Assembly (NCBI GenBank): GCA_963969345.1
Contig: OZ017766.1
Span: 8,494,001-8,558,000 of the forward strand
DNA: 64,000 bases
Direction of reading: 5' to 3'
Origin: Turbatrix aceti
Lineage: Eukaryota > Nematoda > Chromadorea > Rhabditida > Panagrolaimidae
Within the stretch, counting starts at the first letter, position 1, and each line of letters starts with the position of its first letter. Both the position numbers and the translations under genes were made by a program. This document shows, one piece after another, positions 26,101 through 34,877 of this stretch. The notes beneath the pieces are model-generated. The model had not been told where the DNA came from. It was given only the letters and a program-made list of their open reading frames with translations, and ran no database searches.

Positions 26101-27864
26101 AAGCCGCAAATCGCCTGTTCCGCCTCCGGAGAATCCCCCGATCAACGGGCGTCAAATTGTCAGCTTTGGCAACCAGAATCCGTCTTTCTTGGGCCCGTCG
26201 TCTCCGATTTTAATTCCACCTGTTACGCAGGATGTGGATGGTCCAAATTCTGGCAGCAGGGGTCCGCCATCACCAATTTTGGCTCCACCGTCTTCGCCGC
26301 CGAACAATAACAGCCGGTCGAGCAGAACTTCCGACGTCGCCGCGGAATTGCAGTCTATGGTGATCTCAGATGACCACCGCGATGCTGGTGCCGCTAGTGA
26401 TAATCTCTACGGTCTCAATCCGGCGGATTTCACTTTTTGCGGTCCGGCAATGCCGGGCGTCTTTGCCGATCCCCTCAGCGACGAAGAGGCAGAAGAAGTA
26501 GAAAATGAACCGCAACTCAATGTCCGGTTCGATGACAACGACGACGACCGCATCGATACTCCTTCCCCTGTGTCTTCCGACGAAATAATCGGACTCAACG
26601 AAGATGCTTCGGTGTGCCTCGATGGAACGCAGCCCCTGATCAAGGGCTTTCGAATGGTCAAGAAGGAAAAAACTCGTTTTTTTCTCGCAAAACCGAAATT
26701 GAGTGAGTTTTTTTCTTGCGAAATGAAAAAATGGAAGGAAAAGCATCGTAATTGATTTTTTTTTCAATGTAACATTTTTGTTAAAAAAAACCGTACTTTA
26801 TGTGAGCTTTCCAAAAATTTGGAAAACTTTTATTTTTTACCAAGCAGTTTTTTAGCCCTAAATTCGCAGTTGTTTCACAAAATAATGGGAAAAAACATTT
26901 CTCGAGCCTAAAAATAGCGTAAAAGTAAGATATTGAAGAAAAAAGTACCGCAGATCAAGTTGTTTGAAAAATAACAATTCGAATTCAAAAGTACCGTAGT
27001 ACAAGTAACGTTTCCCAACTTTGAGTTCAAAACGGTTTTTTTTTGCCAAAGATGTACTTTTTTAGCCATAAAACTTGTTGGATGTCCGTAAACATTCGCG
27101 AACAGTACAGATTACCTATTTTTACATTTTGCTACCCTGGAAAATCAAATTTTGTCCAAATGACGTAAAAAATGTATAAATTCTGGAAAAAATCCATCGT
27201 ATAATAATTTGCGTTGTTTTCAAAAACTGCATTTTAGACTCAAAGATACCGTAACTCAAGTAACGTATCCCAAAATAGTTTTTTGACCAAATTTTAACCC
27301 TAAAATTCGTGTTTTTTTCTTCAAAAATTGCATTATTTTTAGTTATGCCGTCTTCGCCGAACAACGAGACTGCCAAGCTTCGGCGCTCGAAGCGCACTCG
27401 ATGTCCTCGACTGGCTGTTACCCAACGACCGATCTACAAACGCGACAAGAATGGACGTAAGTGTTTTTTTTTTTCGTGTTCTCGCAACGACTTTTTTGAG
27501 CGTTTTTGTATTTACTCCCGTAACGATATTTTTTTAGTGTACCACCTTGAAGGCATTGCGGATCGCGAGATCACGGATCCACTCTTTGTCAAGTACGGCA
27601 CAAATAGCATGGCTAAGATCGTGGAAATTCAAAATGCGCATAGAAGTTGGTTTTTTTGAGGGGAGGATTGTTGATAAAAATTTTTTGTTGATTTTAGAGC
27701 AGCGCCGGATTCAGAAGGACTTGAAAAAGAAGTACTTGTCGACGCATCGTGAGGAAGAAGAAGACGAAGAAGAAGAGGATGATTTTGTCGATGAAGACTA
27801 TCGTGATGACGGTCAACCAGGCCCCAGCAACCGAATCAGAGGATACACCAGAGGACGACGCTAA
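23157..27864 (+). CDS. CENP-C-like centromere/kinetochore protein, 967 aa
   Basis: Eight exons join in phase: 23157-23249, 23306-23737, 24325-25410, 25494-25697, 26003-26702, 27343-27456, 27538-27645 and 27698-27864. Residues 851-868 (LRRSKRTRCPRLAV...) match the basic half of the CENP-C motif, which in CENP-C binds the CENP-A nucleosome; the usual aromatic pair just after it is not kept. A YHLEGI segment follows at about the position where CENP-C proteins have a Gly-Phe-hydrophobic stretch. No cupin dimerisation domain is present; the C terminus is acidic (EEEEDEEEEDD) then Arg/Gly-rich. The rest is Ser/Pro-rich and disordered. It contains five copies of an SLSPGAxxFFR-type motif near residues 102, 151, 197, 242 and 288. 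Likely role: inner-kinetochore assembly, HCP-4-like; KNL-2-type proteins, some of which also carry CENP-C-like motifs, are the alternative. Confidence 0.75.
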
Positions 27865-28929
27865 CTGATGATAACTGTACGATTTACAATGTTTTTTTTT
27901 ACTTATAAGACGTTCTTTGTATCCGATTTACGACGTTTTTATGCATGTAAAATGTTCTGATTATTGTGAATGAACAAATAAATGCAGGACTAAAATGGAA
28001 ATAACGGTTTCAGGGATGCGAGAACAGCTGTTTTTTTGTTTGCATACAAATACGAACAGTTTTTTTTTGTTTGAAAAAACGAACGCGAACATTTTTGATC
28101 GTGTTTGTGAACGAACATAAAAAAAAATTTTTTTACGTTGTTCGAATTTTATTTGTTCGGAAAATTTAGCGTTGTTCGCGAACACAAACGAACAAATCAA
28201 TTTTTTGAAAAAAATCTGTTTGCAGACAAACACGAACAATTTTTTTTTAATTTGTTTGAAAAATCGAACGAATGCGAACATTTTGGATCATGTTCGTGAA
28301 CGAACACATTTTTTATTTCTATAAAGTATGCAAAATTTTGTAAACATAAATTTTTACACCGTAATTTTAATTTTACGTCAATTTATGTTTTTTTTATTTT
28401 TTTTGGAAAATTTATCGTTGTTCGCAAACACAAACGAACAAATCAATTTATAAAATAAATCCTTTCGCAAGCAAGTACGCACGAACAATTTTTTTTGTTT
28501 GAAAAATCAAACGAAGGCGAACATTTTTGATCATGTTCGTGAACAAACATTCAACAGATTAGCTTTTTTTTATTAATTGTGCAAAATTTTGTAAACATAA
28601 ATTTTTACACCGTAATTTTAATTTTACGTCAATTTATGTTCTTTTTATTTTTTTGAAAAGTTTGCGAACACAAAGGAACAAATCAATTTATAAAAAAAAT
28701 CTGTTCGCAGACAAACACGAACAATTTTTTTTTAAATTTTGTTTGAAAAATCGAACGAATGCGAACATGTTCGTGAAAGAAGGCGAACGAACATCGTGCC
28801 AACTGATTACGATTGATTTTTATAAAACTGCACGTAATAAACAGTAGAGTCCCGACCACCCGATTTTTTTCGATCGTAAACAAAACAATGTATTTTAGAT
28901 ATTTCTGAGCAGCCATTTTTTATGAAATT
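27865..28929. repeat. Degenerate TTCGCGAA-family repeat region
   Basis: Several diverged copies of GTTCGNGAACGAACA and TTTGTTTGAAAAATCGAACGA lie between about 28012 and 28800. The left edge, CAGGGATGCGAGAACAGC at 28012, resembles the hAT-like termini, but no matching right terminus or target duplication is visible. A 270-bp internal segment around ACACCGTAATTTTAATTTTACG repeats near 28355 and 28605. No gene. Confidence 0.7.
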
Positions 28930-29075
28930 GTGTCACCAAATTTTTTCCCGCCCAAAGTGAATTGTTTATTGTAAAACAAAATTTAGCTACTATACGACTC
29001 ATTTTGTACTTACTATACAACTCATTTTTGTAAATACACTCTGAACGAAATAAACAATAAAATTAAAACAACTGT
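28930..29075 (+). pseudogene. Decayed 3' end of the one-helix microprotein gene
   Basis: The sequence TTTTTCCCGCCCAAAGTGAA through ACTCATTTTGTA matches the 3' end and 3' flank of the microprotein genes at 30404 and 32057 (there CCCGCCAAAGGTCACTTG). An ATG, the membrane helix and a continuous frame are missing. It sits at the expected place upstream of the first Cys-rich gene, so it is the remnant of the microprotein member of module 1. Confidence 0.7.
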
Positions 29076-29128
29076 TTTTTTTTGATCGTAAACAAATCAG
29101 ACTTTCTTATGAACGATTTGTAAAATCG

Positions 29129-29138
29129 TATAAATAAG
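29129..29138 (+). promoter_or_regulatory. TATA box of Cys-rich gene 1
   Basis: TATAAATAAG lies 52 bp before the ATG at 29181. The same spacing is kept in copies 2 and 3. The region from here to the ATG is almost identical in all three copies. Confidence 0.6.
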
Positions 29139-29180
29139 CCTTCTGCAGCGGCAGTTTCAATCAAATTGTCACCGTCAGCG

Positions 29181-29654
29181 ATGAAGATTCCAAATGGTTC
29201 GCTGATATTTTTCGCCGCATGCTGTTGTGCTCTGTTCACGGTTATGCTTTGTAATAATACCTGTAATACTGCTACGACCGAAGGTGACATCCTACCCAAT
29301 TCAATCAGGAACACAATTAATGCTAATAAATATCTGAAGAAGTTTTTTAAGCAGTTCAATAATACGGGATTCAAGCTGGTAAAAGTTTTGGCCGGCGTGG
29401 GTTGCTGCGAATACAATAAAAATAGTTATAAGTATGTTGTCTATGATGCAAACATACTTATCAAAAATTGCACCCGTGGCATTTATTACACCAATTGTGA
29501 GGTTTATCCTGAGGTAGGTTTTTTAAACAATACCGTAGCTTTTAGAGAAATCAATTTTTTTTTTCAGAACTTTACGTACCGTGTTTCTGCGAGAAGTAAA
29601 TTTATTCAACCGTTGGAATCATTTTCGTATGAATGTTGTTGCGAAGGTTTATAA
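29181..29654 (+). CDS. Small secreted Cys-rich protein, copy 1 (139 aa)
   Basis: Two exons, 29181-29513 and 29568-29654, encode 139 residues. A signal peptide is clear at residues 1-23 (hydrophobic LIFFAACCCALFTVML). The mature protein has cysteines at about 24, 28, 75, 76, 97, 106 and a terminal triple 134-136, and N-glycosylation sequons (NNT, NCT, NFT). The family is not recognised. The 54-nt intron has no stop in frame, so an unspliced message would still read through; the intron is supported because copy 2 has a stop at the same place and all copies keep GTAG...TTTTCAG borders. It is one of three tandem paralogues, each preceded by a microprotein gene or its remnant; secretion from the same tissue is a reasonable guess only. 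Confidence 0.8.
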   Translation: MKIPNGSLIFFAACCCALFTVMLCNNTCNTATTEGDILPNSIRNTINANKYLKKFFKQFNNTGFKLVKVLAGVGCCEYNKNSYKYVVYDANILIKNCTRGIYYTNCEVYPEVGFLNNTVAFREINFFFQNFTYRVSARSKFIQPLESFSYECCCEGL

Positions 29655-29689
29655 CTTTCGCGCTCGTTTTTGATAAAAGTCTTCCTACA

Positions 29690-30138
29690 CATTTTATTGG
29701 CTATGCATGTTATTTGCCTTTTTTTTGTCAAATAACATTTATTTTGACACCCTGACTTTACGTTTTCCTTGATTTTTGTTCGTTTTATCTGTTTGGAAAA
29801 TTTAGACGAACGCGAACAACAGAATTTAAGAAAAATTTGTTCGCGAACGGAAACATCGAATCTGTTCGCAGAAGAATACGAACGTCCACGTAGGCGTAAA
29901 TGTTTCGATTCGATTTGGCTGACACTATTTTCTCCTTTTTTTTGTTCGTTTTATCTGTTTGGAATATTTAGCTCTGTTTGCGAACGAACGCGAACAAATA
30001 ATTTTGAGAAAAATTTGTTTGCGAACGAACGCGAACAAATAATTTTAAGAAAAATTTGTTCGCTAACAAACGCGAACAGGAAACATCGAATCTGTTTGCG
30101 AACAAATACGAACGAACGCAAACGTTCGCTCAACCCTG
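29690..30138. mobile_element. TTCGCGAA-rich element, inverted copy between modules 1 and 2
   Basis: The left part matches the reverse complement of the core at 767-1250 (GTCTTCCTACACATTTTATTGGC, then TTGCCTTTTTTTTGTCAA). The right part is GAACGAACGCGAACAA repeats and ends in CAACCCTG at 30138. Within it at 29883-29923 is an unrelated insert, CGTCCACGTAGGCGTAAATG..., that recurs at 56401. No exact target duplication was found. Confidence 0.7.
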
Positions 30139-30361
30139 ATATACATGTATGTATGTACATTGTATGTATGTATGCGTGTTGTATGAACCCTGTTGACAAA
30201 CACATTGTCAGTTCGGATTCCAAAAAGCCACTCCATTTCTATTTATAATAGAACAAAAACATGCTAACCGCGTTGTTTACAGATAATTTTATGTTGTTAG
30301 TCTGAAATTGTGTTTTCAACTGGCTTGGCCTGTTTTGTTTTTTTTTTCAAAGTCAACGGCC

Positions 30362-30369
30362 TATAAAAG
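30362..30369 (+). promoter_or_regulatory. TATA box of microprotein gene 1
   Basis: TATAAAAG lies 42 bp before the ATG at 30404, followed by the short palindrome GCGCTATAGCGC. The equivalent sequence is absent upstream of the second microprotein gene. Confidence 0.55.
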
Positions 30370-30403
30370 CATGGACGCGCTATAGCGCATTTGTAGAACT
30401 TAA

Positions 30404-30631
30404 ATGCAGCGCCAAAAATTTCTGGACGCTTACACCCCTCTGATAGCGGCTACCATTCTCATCCTATTTCTACTCTTCCTAGTTTACGTTGTGTTGAACT
30501 GGCTTTGCACAGCTCCCCTACATATTTCATCAAAAACTACTGAAAATGCGCCTTGGAGACTTGATCATTATTTTTCCCGCCAAAGGTCACTTGTTTCTTG
30601 TAAACAACAAAATTCAGCAGCTACCGTATGA
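30404..30631 (+). CDS. One-helix membrane microprotein, copy 1 (75 aa)
   Basis: A single exon encodes 75 residues: a short polar N terminus, one strong membrane helix at about residues 13-34 (LIAATILILFLLFLVYVVLNWL), and a basic/polar C-terminal tail. Near-identity with the copy at 32057, with differences mostly conservative, argues that it is a real protein. No family recognised. It precedes a secreted Cys-rich gene on the same strand by about 185 bp, forming a repeated two-gene module; each has its own TATA box, so they need not be co-transcribed. Confidence 0.7.
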   Translation: MQRQKFLDAYTPLIAATILILFLLFLVYVVLNWLCTAPLHISSKTTENAPWRLDHYFSRQRSLVSCKQQNSAATV

Positions 30632-30763
30632 CTCATTTTTGTAAATATACCCTGAACAAAATAAACTATGAAGTTTGGACCACCCGTTTTTTATCGTAAA
30701 CTACAGTTTTTATTCACAACAGTAAATTTTTTTTATGAAGTTTATAAACAATCCGTAAAATCG

Positions 30764-30773
30764 CATAAATAAG
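30764..30773 (+). promoter_or_regulatory. TATA-like box of Cys-rich gene 2
   Basis: CATAAATAAG lies 52 bp before the ATG at 30816, in the block conserved with copies 1 and 3. Confidence 0.55.
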
Positions 30774-30815
30774 CCTTCTGCAGCGGCAGTTTCAATCAAA
30801 TTGTCACCATCAACG

Positions 30816-31292
30816 ATGAAGATTCCAAATGGTTCGCTGATATTTTTCGCCGCATGTTGTTGTGCTCTGTTCACGGTTATGCTTTGTAATAATACCTGTA
30901 ATATTGCTACGACCAAAGGTACTATCATCCCACAAGATGAAGGCATGAACGAAATTTATGCTCAAAAATTCGTTAAGCAGTACTTTGAGCAGTTTAAATA
31001 CACGGCATGCAGGGTAATAAAAGTTTTGACAATGGTGGGTTGCTGCGGCACCATGAAGGAACACAACATCAAGTATTTTATCTATGATGTAAACTTGCTT
31101 ATCAAAAATTGCACCGTGGGTAATTTCTACACAAATTGTGAGGTATATCATACGGTAGTTTTTTTAAATCATACCGTAGCTTTTAGATAAATCAAAATTG
31201 TTTTTCAGAACTTTACGTTCAGTATTACTCGAAATGACGATTTTAAACGTTTAGAATCATATTCGCCTCAATGTTGTTGCGATGGTTTTTAA
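30816..31292 (+). CDS. Small secreted Cys-rich protein, copy 2 (140 aa)
   Basis: Exons 30816-31154 and 31209-31292 give 140 residues. The signal peptide is almost identical to copies 1 and 3, while the mature part has diverged strongly (for example GCCGTMKEHN where copy 1 has GCCEYNKNSY). The cysteine pattern (pair, two singles, terminal CCC) is kept. Conservation of the leader and cysteines with divergence between them is the usual look of a fast-evolving secreted family. Here the intron does contain an in-frame stop, which supports splicing in all copies. Confidence 0.8.
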
Positions 31293-31436
31293 CTTTTGCG
31301 ATTGTAAACAGTAATATTTACTTACGATATACTTTTTTATATGCGGAAAAAAATAAATTGAAACTGGCATATGGTAATTTGGAAAACAAACGCGCAAAAT
31401 CACTTTTTTGTGATAACGGGAGAATCTCCCAAACAG

Positions 31437-31895
31437 CGATGGGTAAACGTTCGTGTTCGTTCGCGTTCGTTCGCGAACAAATTCAAATTATAGCGTTTGT
31501 GTTCGTTCGCTCGAGAACAAATTTTCTTTGTTCGAGTTCGTTCACGAACAAAGATAAATTTTCCGAACAGATAAAACAAACAAAAATTTAGGTAAAATCA
31601 GTTTAATGGTGCCGAAATTGATGTTATTTTTCCAAAAATGACAAATAGTGCCAATTGCCTTCGGCAATAAAAAGTGTAGAAAAACTGTCACCAAAAACGT
31701 GAAAACGCATAGTACCGAAGTTTACTTTTTTATGCCCAGTTTGGACAAAATTTTGTATAAAATATGCTAAAAATCTGTTCGTTGTTCGTTCGTGTTCGTT
31801 CGCGAACACTGACAAAAATGTTCGCGTTTGTTCGATTTCTCGAACAAAATTAACAAGATGTTCGTGTTCGTTCGAGAACAAAATGACGGCTGTTC
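31437..31895. mobile_element. TTCGCGAA-rich element between modules 2 and 3
   Basis: It starts near CAGCGATGGGTAAACG and ends near GGCTGTTCGCCCATA, with GTTCGTTCGCGAACA blocks at both ends and the family core between. It is closest to the copies at 34242 and 45016. It interrupts a separate GGGAGAATCTCC-rich sequence seen on both sides (31418-31431 and 31912-32035). No clear target duplication. Confidence 0.75.
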
Positions 31896-32056
31896 GCCCA
31901 TACAATTCTTCTGGGAGATATTCTCCGGAGAATCTCCGGAACATTTTTTGTCGCTTTTTGGCAAGCTGTGTTTCCTGGGAGATTTTGGGAGAATCTCCTG
32001 AGATTTTCTTCCGGGATGCAATCTCCCGGGTGATTTCGCCTCCCTGCCCTGTAAAC

Positions 32057-32287
32057 ATGTTACAATGGCAAATTTTGTTGGACGCTTTCACCCCTCTGAT
32101 AACGGCTACCATTCTCATCCTATTTCTACTCTTCCTAGTTTACGTTGTGTTGAACTGGCTTTGCAAAGCTCCGCTGCATATTTCATCAAAAACTACTGAA
32201 AATGCGCCTTGGAGACTTGATCATTATTTTTCCCGCCAAAGGTCACTTGTTTCTTGTAAACAACAAAATTCAGCAGCTACCGTATGA
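32057..32287 (+). CDS. One-helix membrane microprotein, copy 2 (76 aa)
   Basis: A single exon of 76 residues matches copy 1 from about residue 7 onward, including the membrane helix and the whole tail (ends QQNSAATV in both). The first residues differ (MLQWQILLDAF here, MQRQKFLDAY in copy 1). Sequence similarity to copy 1 stops just upstream of the start, where GGGAGATTCTCC-rich DNA replaces the TATA region. It may therefore use a new promoter or be silent. Confidence 0.65.
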   Translation: MLQWQILLDAFTPLITATILILFLLFLVYVVLNWLCKAPLHISSKTTENAPWRLDHYFSRQRSLVSCKQQNSAATV

Positions 32288-32421
32288 CTCATTTTTGTAA
32301 ATATACCCTGAACAAAATAAACTATGAAGTTTGGACCACCCGTTTTTTATCGTAAACAAATTAGATTTTTTTTATGCACAACAGTATTTTTTATAAAGTT
32401 TATAAACAATCCGTAAAATCG

Positions 32422-32431
32422 CATAAATAAG
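32422..32431 (+). promoter_or_regulatory. TATA-like box of Cys-rich gene 3
   Basis: CATAAATAAG lies 52 bp before the ATG at 32474, in the conserved block. Confidence 0.55.
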
Positions 32432-32473
32432 CCTTCTGCAGCGGCAGTTTCAATCAAATTGTCACCATCAGCG

Positions 32474-32947
32474 ATGAAGATTCCAAATAGTTCGCTGATA
32501 TTTTTCGCCGCATGCTGTTGTGCTCTGTTCTCGGTTACGCTTTGTAATAATACCTGTAATACTACTACGACCGAAGGTACTGACATCCTGAACACTACAC
32601 TCAGCAAACTCCACAAATCTTTGGCTAAACAATTCCTTTATGTGTACTTTGAGTCATTGGAATATGTGGGATTCAAGCTAGTAAAATTTTTGGCCAGCGT
32701 GGGTTGCTGCTTATACAATAAAAATAGTTATAAGTATATTGTCTATGATGCACATATACTTATCAAAAATTGCACCCCTGGCATTTATTACACCAATTGC
32801 GAGGTTCATCATAAGGTAGTTTTTTTTAAACAATACCCGTAGCTTTTAGAGAAAAAAAGATTTTTTCAGAACTTTACGTACCGTGTTTCTGCGGATAGTC
32901 AAATTATTCAACCGTTGGAATCATTTTCGTATGAATGTTGTTGCTAA
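32474..32947 (+). CDS. Small secreted Cys-rich protein, copy 3 (139 aa)
   Basis: Exons 32474-32815 and 32870-32947 give 139 residues. The signal peptide and the FKLVKFLASVGCC...YKYIVYDAHILIKNC block are close to copy 1, while residues 34-60 are different. The terminal triple cysteine is now the very C terminus, two to three residues shorter than in the other copies. The intron contains a frame-breaking difference, so it must be spliced out for the last exon to be used. Confidence 0.8.
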
Positions 32948-33339
32948 AAGTTGATATTATTTATTTGCGGTTGAAATAAAAAATACAAAAAAATTGATGT
33001 TTTTTACAATATGCGTCGTAACAAAAGTATTTACATTTTTTTGATTATAAAAACAGTTGTATTTTCCAGTTTTGTATTGATGAGGAAAAACAGTAATTCA
33101 CTTTTTGGCCAATAAATAAATTTGTGCCATCGATTATGGCAAAACAGATCAAAAGTTGCCGTCTATACAAGTCGAAATTTTATCCGAAAAAAAAGGTTTT
33201 CTGACGTCCTTTCAAAAATTCTTGAAAATGTTCCCAACTGAAAATTGAAAATTATCTGCATCGAGATACATATTTATTTGCATGGTGGACGTCGGTCGAC
33301 ATTCTTCTTTTTTTTCCGAGTCAAAGCATTCCTTCGACC
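32948..33339. other. Intergenic, nothing seen
   Basis: AT-rich sequence between the last Cys-rich gene and the AT-hook gene; no element or gene is recognised. Confidence 0.5.
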
Positions 33340-33891
33340 ATGCAGCGACACAGGGAGAAAAACATCTTACCAGATGTCGAGCTCCCGAGTGAGGTGAGTT
33401 GTATTTTTGCTAAAAACCATTTTTGGAAGCCTTTTCAGAATCCGGAAACCCACTGCGATACGGAGGTCAGCTTTCCGAGTTTCTCAGACGACGAAGACGA
33501 AAAACGGGAAACGTCTCGAACGGAATCACCCGCAGTCTCTGCCCTACGCGATATTCTCGTATCCGCATACCGTCGTCTCATGGTGCAGCGCGTTCAGATG
33601 GAGGCTACCACCCGGCGCAACCAGGCTCTGAAGAATTCGACGACGTCTCAGGCAAGGATCGCTGACAGCTGTCCAGGGCAGGCTCCGATTTCTGGTGCAG
33701 CAGCAAAGAAGCCAAAACGCGGTCGGCCACCCAAGGCAAAGGCCAATAATCAATCCAGGGTGAGAAAAGTTCAACGGATGATGAATGCGGTTCACAGCGT
33801 TCGCAAAAGTGCTCGTCTGGCTGCCAGAAAGGAGAAGACAGAAGTTTCTGGTGGTGATGGGGACGCGGAAAAAGTGTCGGTATTTTTGTGA
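33340..33891 (+). CDS. Small AT-hook DNA-binding protein, 168 aa
   Basis: Two exons, 33340-33393 and 33439-33891, joined across a 45-nt intron (GAG|GTGAGT...TTTTCAG), give 168 residues. Residues about 108-118 read KKPKRGRPPKAKA, a textbook AT-hook (GRP core with flanking basic residues) that contacts the minor groove of AT-rich DNA. The N-terminal half is acidic and serine-rich; the C-terminal part is again basic (SVRKSARLAARKEK). It is probably a nuclear chromatin protein; the specific family is not recognised. The C terminus VSVFL reads through a possible donor (TCG|GTATTT), so a further exon is possible, though none is seen in the next kilobase. Confidence 0.7.
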   Translation: MQRHREKNILPDVELPSEVSCIFAKNHFWKPFQNPETHCDTEVSFPSFSDDEDEKRETSRTESPAVSALRDILVSAYRRLMVQRVQMEATTRRNQALKNSTTSQARIADSCPGQAPISGAAAKKPKRGRPPKAKANNQSRVRKVQRMMNAVHSVRKSARLAARKEKTEVSGGDGDAEKVSVFL

Positions 33892-34877
33892 TTGAGTTTT
33901 GTTGACTGTCCGTTTTTTTTTGTTTTTGTAAATTTGTGTCTTTGGTAAATTAACATGATAATAATAGGTACACAGTAGTTTTTTGTGCAAACGCAATTTT
34001 TTGTGATTTTGTTGATTTAGAAAAACGAATGAACGCAAACATTTTTAACTACGTTTGCAAACTGTTTTTATCATTTCCATAAAAATTTGTTTAAGATTGT
34101 AGCAAACCGTTAAAGTTAAAAAATCCGCGTTTTTTGGGAAGTTTTATGTCAAAAATAACAGTTTTGTACTGATTTACTTTAGAATTCAAAATTGTTATTT
34201 CTGAAAAAAAAGAATTACGGTACTGTTCTAAATATTTCAATCAGCGAGGGGCGAACAGCAGTTTTTTTTTGTTTTCGAACGAACACGAACATTTTGTTAA
34301 TTTTGTTCGAGAAATCGAACGAACGAGAACATTTTTGTCAGTGTTCGCGAACAAAGACGAACGAACAACGAACAGATTTTTAGCATATAAGACGCAGACC
34401 TTAAAATTTTTTTGTACCTTGGTTTTTTCTGCATATTTTTAGAATTTTACTTCTAGAAGAAGTTTGACGCATGAAAAACGACATTTTTTTACAAGGCTTC
34501 AAAATTTCAATCAATTCGCCTTTTTGCGTCATACAGAAGTAAAATGCTGAAAAATCAACGTTTTTTGTAATGATATAAATTTTTATATGTATATACATAC
34601 TGCAATTTTAATTTTACGTCAATTTATGTTCTTTTTATTTTTTTCGGAAAATTTATCGTTGTTCGCAAACACAAACGAACAAATCAATTTATAAAACGAA
34701 CAAACACGAACGCAAAAATTTGAATTTGTTCGCGAACGAACACAAACGTTTGCCCATCCCTGATTTCAATTGTTATTTTTTACGCTATTTTGAGGCGTTG
34801 AAAACAGTTCACAGCTGTTTTTTCTCAGAAAACATCAATTTCATAATTTTTTGGCAATTTATTTTTTTACATCGTAA
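33892..34877. other. Intergenic stretch holding a mobile element
   Basis: No gene. The middle is the hAT-like element at 34242-34762; the rest is AT-rich. Confidence 0.5.
34242..34762. mobile_element. TTCGCGAA-rich hAT-like element with exact 8-bp target duplication
   Basis: The ends are CAGCGAGGGGCGAACAG (left) and the complement of CAGGGATGGGCAAACG (right). The flanking 8-mers ATTTCAAT (34234-34241 and 34763-34770) are identical. This is the best-defined copy of the family: 521 bp, with GTTCG/CGAAC repeat blocks near both ends and an AT-rich centre without coding capacity. An 8-bp duplication and CAG...CTG ends fit the hAT superfamily. Confidence 0.9.
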
